DNA from: Candidatus Eisenbacteria bacterium
Lineage (GTDB): Bacteria; Eisenbacteria; RBG-16-71-46
NCBI GenBank assembly: GCA_035712145.1
Contig: DASTBI010000204.1
Coordinates: 1-36,283, forward strand
DNA length: 36,283 nt
Direction: 5' to 3'
A model generated the notes under the pieces. That model searched no databases. It saw only the letters and a list, made by a program, of their open reading frames with translations, and was not told the DNA's origin. Below, piece after piece: positions 32,096-36,283 of this stretch; positions within the stretch are counted from its first letter, which is position 1; every line of letters starts with the position of its first letter. Made by a program: the position numbers and the translations under genes.

Positions 32096-32978
32096 CGTCC
32101 TCGATCTCCAGGCTGAGGTTCACGGCCGGCGCGGAATGCGTGAGCGCGCCGACCGAGAGGTAGTCGACGCCGGTCTCCGCGTAGCGTCGCACGTTGTCGA
32201 GCGAAAGACCGCCCGAGACCTCGACCTCCGGCCAGCGGCGCGCCTCCTTGCGCATGCGGCGCGACTCGGGAGGATGCTTGGCGAACCACTGGTCGACTTC
32301 CTCGACCGCGCGCCGCACCTCTTCCACCGGTCGGTTGTCGACCAGGATTCGATCGACCTCCGGACGGAGCGCTTCGTGGAGCTGCGCCAGGGACTCGACC
32401 TCGACCTCGAGCGGCACGTCCTGGCGGGTGCGCTGGATGCGCTCGATCGCCGCCGTCACGCCGCCCGCGGCGCGAATGTGGTTGTCCTTCACCAGGTACA
32501 TGTCCCACAGCGCGAAGCGATGGTTCTCGCCGCCGCCGAGCTTCACCGCGTACTTTTCGAGATAACGCAGCCCGGGAGTGGTCTTGCGGGTGTCGAGGAT
32601 GGTGGCGCCCGTGCCATGGACGGCCTGGACGAAACGGCGGGTCTGCGTGGCCACGCTGGTGAGCCGCTGCAGGAAGTTGAGCGCCGTGCGCTCGCCGGTG
32701 AGGATGCCGCCCGCCGATCCGAACACGCGCGCCACGGCCACCCCCGCCTCCACGCCGTCGCCGTCGGCGGCGAGCGGCTCGAAGGTCAGGTGCGCGTCGA
32801 CCTCGCGGAAGGTCAGGCGCGCCACCTCGAGCCCCGCCACCACGCAGGGCTCCTTCATCACGATCACCGCGCGGGCGCCGATGCCGGCCGGCAGCGTGTT
32901 GAGCGTGGTGATGTCCCCGCTTCCCACGTCTTCGGACAGCGCCCACTTCACCAGCGGAAGAGCGACGGCTTCGAGCAT
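32088..32978 (-). CDS. nadC: nicotinate-nucleotide pyrophosphorylase (quinolinate phosphoribosyltransferase)
   Basis: This 296-residue enzyme converts quinolinate and PRPP to nicotinate mononucleotide in de novo NAD synthesis. Signature parts are ALSEDVGSGDITT, GERTALNFLQRLTSVAT, LDTRKTTPGLRYLEKYAVKL, GGGENHRF, LVKDNHI, EVEVESL, ILVDN, EVSGGLSLDNVRRYAETGVD and LSVGALTHSAPAVNLSL. A stretch at about 235-255 (WFAKHPPESRRMRKEARRW) is longer than in most homologs. The ATG is four bases after the uvrB stop. No nadA or nadB is in the window. Confidence 0.97.
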   Translation of the reverse strand: MLEAVALPLVKWALSEDVGSGDITTLNTLPAGIGARAVIVMKEPCVVAGLEVARLTFREVDAHLTFEPLAADGDGVEAGVAVARVFGSAGGILTGERTALNFLQRLTSVATQTRRFVQAVHGTGATILDTRKTTPGLRYLEKYAVKLGGGENHRFALWDMYLVKDNHIRAAGGVTAAIERIQRTRQDVPLEVEVESLAQLHEALRPEVDRILVDNRPVEEVRRAVEEVDQWFAKHPPESRRMRKEARRWPEVEVSGGLSLDNVRRYAETGVDYLSVGALTHSAPAVNLSLEIEDVG

Positions 32979-32982
32979 GGGA

Positions 32983-35106
<2,124 letters not shown>

Positions 35107-35126
35107 GGCCAAACGACGATTGTACC

Positions 35127-35221
35127 GGCTTTAGGCTTTAGGCTTTGGGCTTTCGGCTCACCCAGAGCCTCTAGAGCCTAGAGCCTAGAGCCCAAAATCC
35201 AGAACCCAAAGTCCAAGCCTA
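35127..35221. repeat. two facing arrays of heptamer repeats
   Basis: Four direct GGCTTTN heptads (35127-35154; A, A, G, C at the seventh base) run into a short centre. A second array then carries the opposite orientation: AGAGCCT at 35164, 35173 and 35180, AGAGCCC at 35187, then decayed units AAAATCC, AGAACCC and AAAGTCC to 35214. The right array is the reverse complement of a GGCTCTN heptad, so the two arms form a large imperfect inverted repeat. It fills the gap between uvrB and the VWFA gene and ends at the latter's stop codon. Confidence 0.8.
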
Positions 35222-36184
35222 CTTGCGATAGGGCGCGAAGTAGCCCTTGCGCGACTGCACGCGCAGATCCCTGGCATCCGGCCGACGGACCTTGATCTCG
35301 ACTTTACGCCAGCTGCCGTCGGTCGCGGTGTTGGTGGAGACGTAGCCGACGCTGTACTGCGCGCGAATCTGCATGAGGATCTTGTCGTAAGCCTCCTCGA
35401 TCTGCTTCATCTGGTACGGAAAGAAGGCCTCGCCGCCGCTCTCGGTCGCCAGCTGCGTCAGACGGAGCCGCTGTTCGGCGCGCACGCTGCTCGGCTGGTT
35501 CTCGAGGAAGCCGATCGAGTAGACCGTGACGTCGGAGGCACGGATCAGCGTCAGCACGTCGCCGAATCTAATCGTGCTGCGGGTGTCTCCGCCGTCGGTG
35601 AAGAGCACCAGGATCTTGCGGCCTTGGACCTCCGCGGCGCTGTCCAGATAGACCCCGAGCGCGTCGTACATCGCGGTGAAGCCGCTTGGCTTGCGCGAGC
35701 GGATGCGCTCCACCAGGCGCGGGAAGTCCAGCTGGCCGTACTTGGCGACGCGCACTTCGGTATCGAAATCGACAAGGGTGATGTCCTTGGCGTCCGAGAG
35801 CGTGTTGAGGAACTTGACGGCGGCCGACCGCGACAGCTTGATGTCCGCGTCCATGCTGCCACTGGTGTCGAAGAGCAGACCGATATGCAGCTCCGGCCCG
35901 CTGTCTTCATCGCCGCGTGCGAAGTAGTCGATCGTCTGCTTCTTGCCGTCCTCGAAGATCTCGAGGTCGTCACGCGTGAGGTCGGTCAGGAAGTTGGCGC
36001 GCTTGTCGGAAACCGTGACGCCCAGGCTGACGATCTCGGTCCCGGTTTTGAACGTCGGTTGCCCGCCTTGACCGAGGGCGGCGCGCGAGTCTAAAGGTTG
36101 GGCGGTCAGCGCGGTTGCGCACATGACGAGGGCAAATCCCGCCAGAACCCGCAGAACCCGCGCCTCAGGCCCCCTGAACCCCAT
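35219..36184 (-). CDS. exported VWFA-related domain protein
   Basis: This 321-residue protein has a signal-like helix (LRVLAGFALVMCATALTAQ, about 11-29) and a von Willebrand factor type A domain at about 98-275. The metal-ion-dependent adhesion site is intact: DTSGS at 106-110, the threonine in GFTAMYDALG and the aspartate in LFTDGGDT. The preamble (FKTGTEIVSLGVTVSDKRAN, then LTRDDLEIFEDGKKQTI) is that of the VWFA-related proteins abundant in Acidobacteria, whose roles are mostly unknown. The ATG at 36184 follows from the signal peptide; a longer reading to 36280 would run through the promoter. Protein-protein adhesion outside the cytoplasm is inferred. Confidence 0.9.
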   Translation of the reverse strand: MGFRGPEARVLRVLAGFALVMCATALTAQPLDSRAALGQGGQPTFKTGTEIVSLGVTVSDKRANFLTDLTRDDLEIFEDGKKQTIDYFARGDEDSGPELHIGLLFDTSGSMDADIKLSRSAAVKFLNTLSDAKDITLVDFDTEVRVAKYGQLDFPRLVERIRSRKPSGFTAMYDALGVYLDSAAEVQGRKILVLFTDGGDTRSTIRFGDVLTLIRASDVTVYSIGFLENQPSSVRAEQRLRLTQLATESGGEAFFPYQMKQIEEAYDKILMQIRAQYSVGYVSTNTATDGSWRKVEIKVRRPDARDLRVQSRKGYFAPYRK

Positions 36185-36222
36185 GGAAGACCCATCATAA
36201 ACCCGCCCCAGCCGCCGAGAGG

Positions 36223-36252
36223 CGTATAATGGGGGTTTGGAGCGTATGTCTA
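36223..36252 (-). promoter_or_regulatory. probable promoter of the VWFA gene
   Basis: The minus strand has TAGACA (36252-36247) and TATACG (36228-36223) separated by 18 bases, about 39 bases before the ATG at 36184. It is one of the better matches in the window. Confidence 0.5.
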
Positions 36253-36283
36253 GGGTGTCTCCTTGGACAGGCGCGAACACTCC

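Noticed and set aside
36225-36230. Perfect TATAAT on the plus strand
   Set aside because: No -35 partner is present and no plus-strand gene follows before the window ends. It overlaps the minus-strand promoter of the VWFA gene.

Overview
The window is high-GC bacterial chromosome, packed almost entirely with housekeeping genes. No rRNA, tRNA, insertion sequence, phage or CRISPR array was recognised. The gene set (succinylase-branch diaminopimelate genes, a PpiD-like periplasmic folding factor, Tat components, sigma-54 signalling, an M28 peptidase with a PDZ domain, a TolB-type propeller and a VWFA-related domain of the kind common in Acidobacteria) suggests a diderm bacterium. A little-cultured lineage such as Candidatus Eisenbacteria, Gemmatimonadota or Acidobacteriota would fit. 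The lineage is an inference from gene style; no marker gene here fixes it.

Layout. 1-1151: a truncated VOC-fold gene and a divergent DUF932-like orphan. 1148-3958: uvrA on the minus strand, sharing a CTAG stop with the orphan. 4067-5944: a palindromic operator, an ArsR-type regulator and an overlapping exported aspartyl protease. 6021-6660: a variant SpeD gene, a strong leader hairpin and a 22-residue lysine-rich peptide with an exceptionally complete Shine-Dalgarno sequence. 7015-9619: a PAS histidine kinase and its sigma-54 response regulator. 9730-11541: a PpiD/SurA-like protein.

Three compact minus-strand operons fill most of the rest. Operon A (16749 to 11563) is folB-folK-deoxynucleoside kinase-panB-panC-nucleotidyltransferase-HIT-LytR_C-tatA, with a good promoter at 16851-16880. 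Operon B (21981 to 16930) is dapE-dapC-dapD-membrane/TPR protein, divergent from ygfZ. Operon C (35106 to 23447) is uvrB-nadC-birA-tatC-coaX-M28 peptidase-PD40 propeller-membrane/TPR protein-groEL paralog. Neighbouring genes mostly overlap by 1-13 bases (ATGA, GTGA or TGATG joints), so translational coupling is likely throughout. An exported VWFA protein closes the window.

Functionally this is a cofactor and maintenance neighbourhood: pantothenate and CoA (panB, panC, coaX), folate (folB, folK), NAD (nadC), biotin attachment (birA), Fe-S upkeep (ygfZ), lysine/peptidoglycan precursors (dap genes), excision repair (uvrA, uvrB) and protein export (tatA and tatC in different operons). The parts most worth a second look are the lysine-rich peptide/speD leader region, the ArsR-protease cassette, the inverted heptad arrays beside uvrB, the lone GroEL paralog at the end of operon C, and the 574-base gap at 22873-23446.
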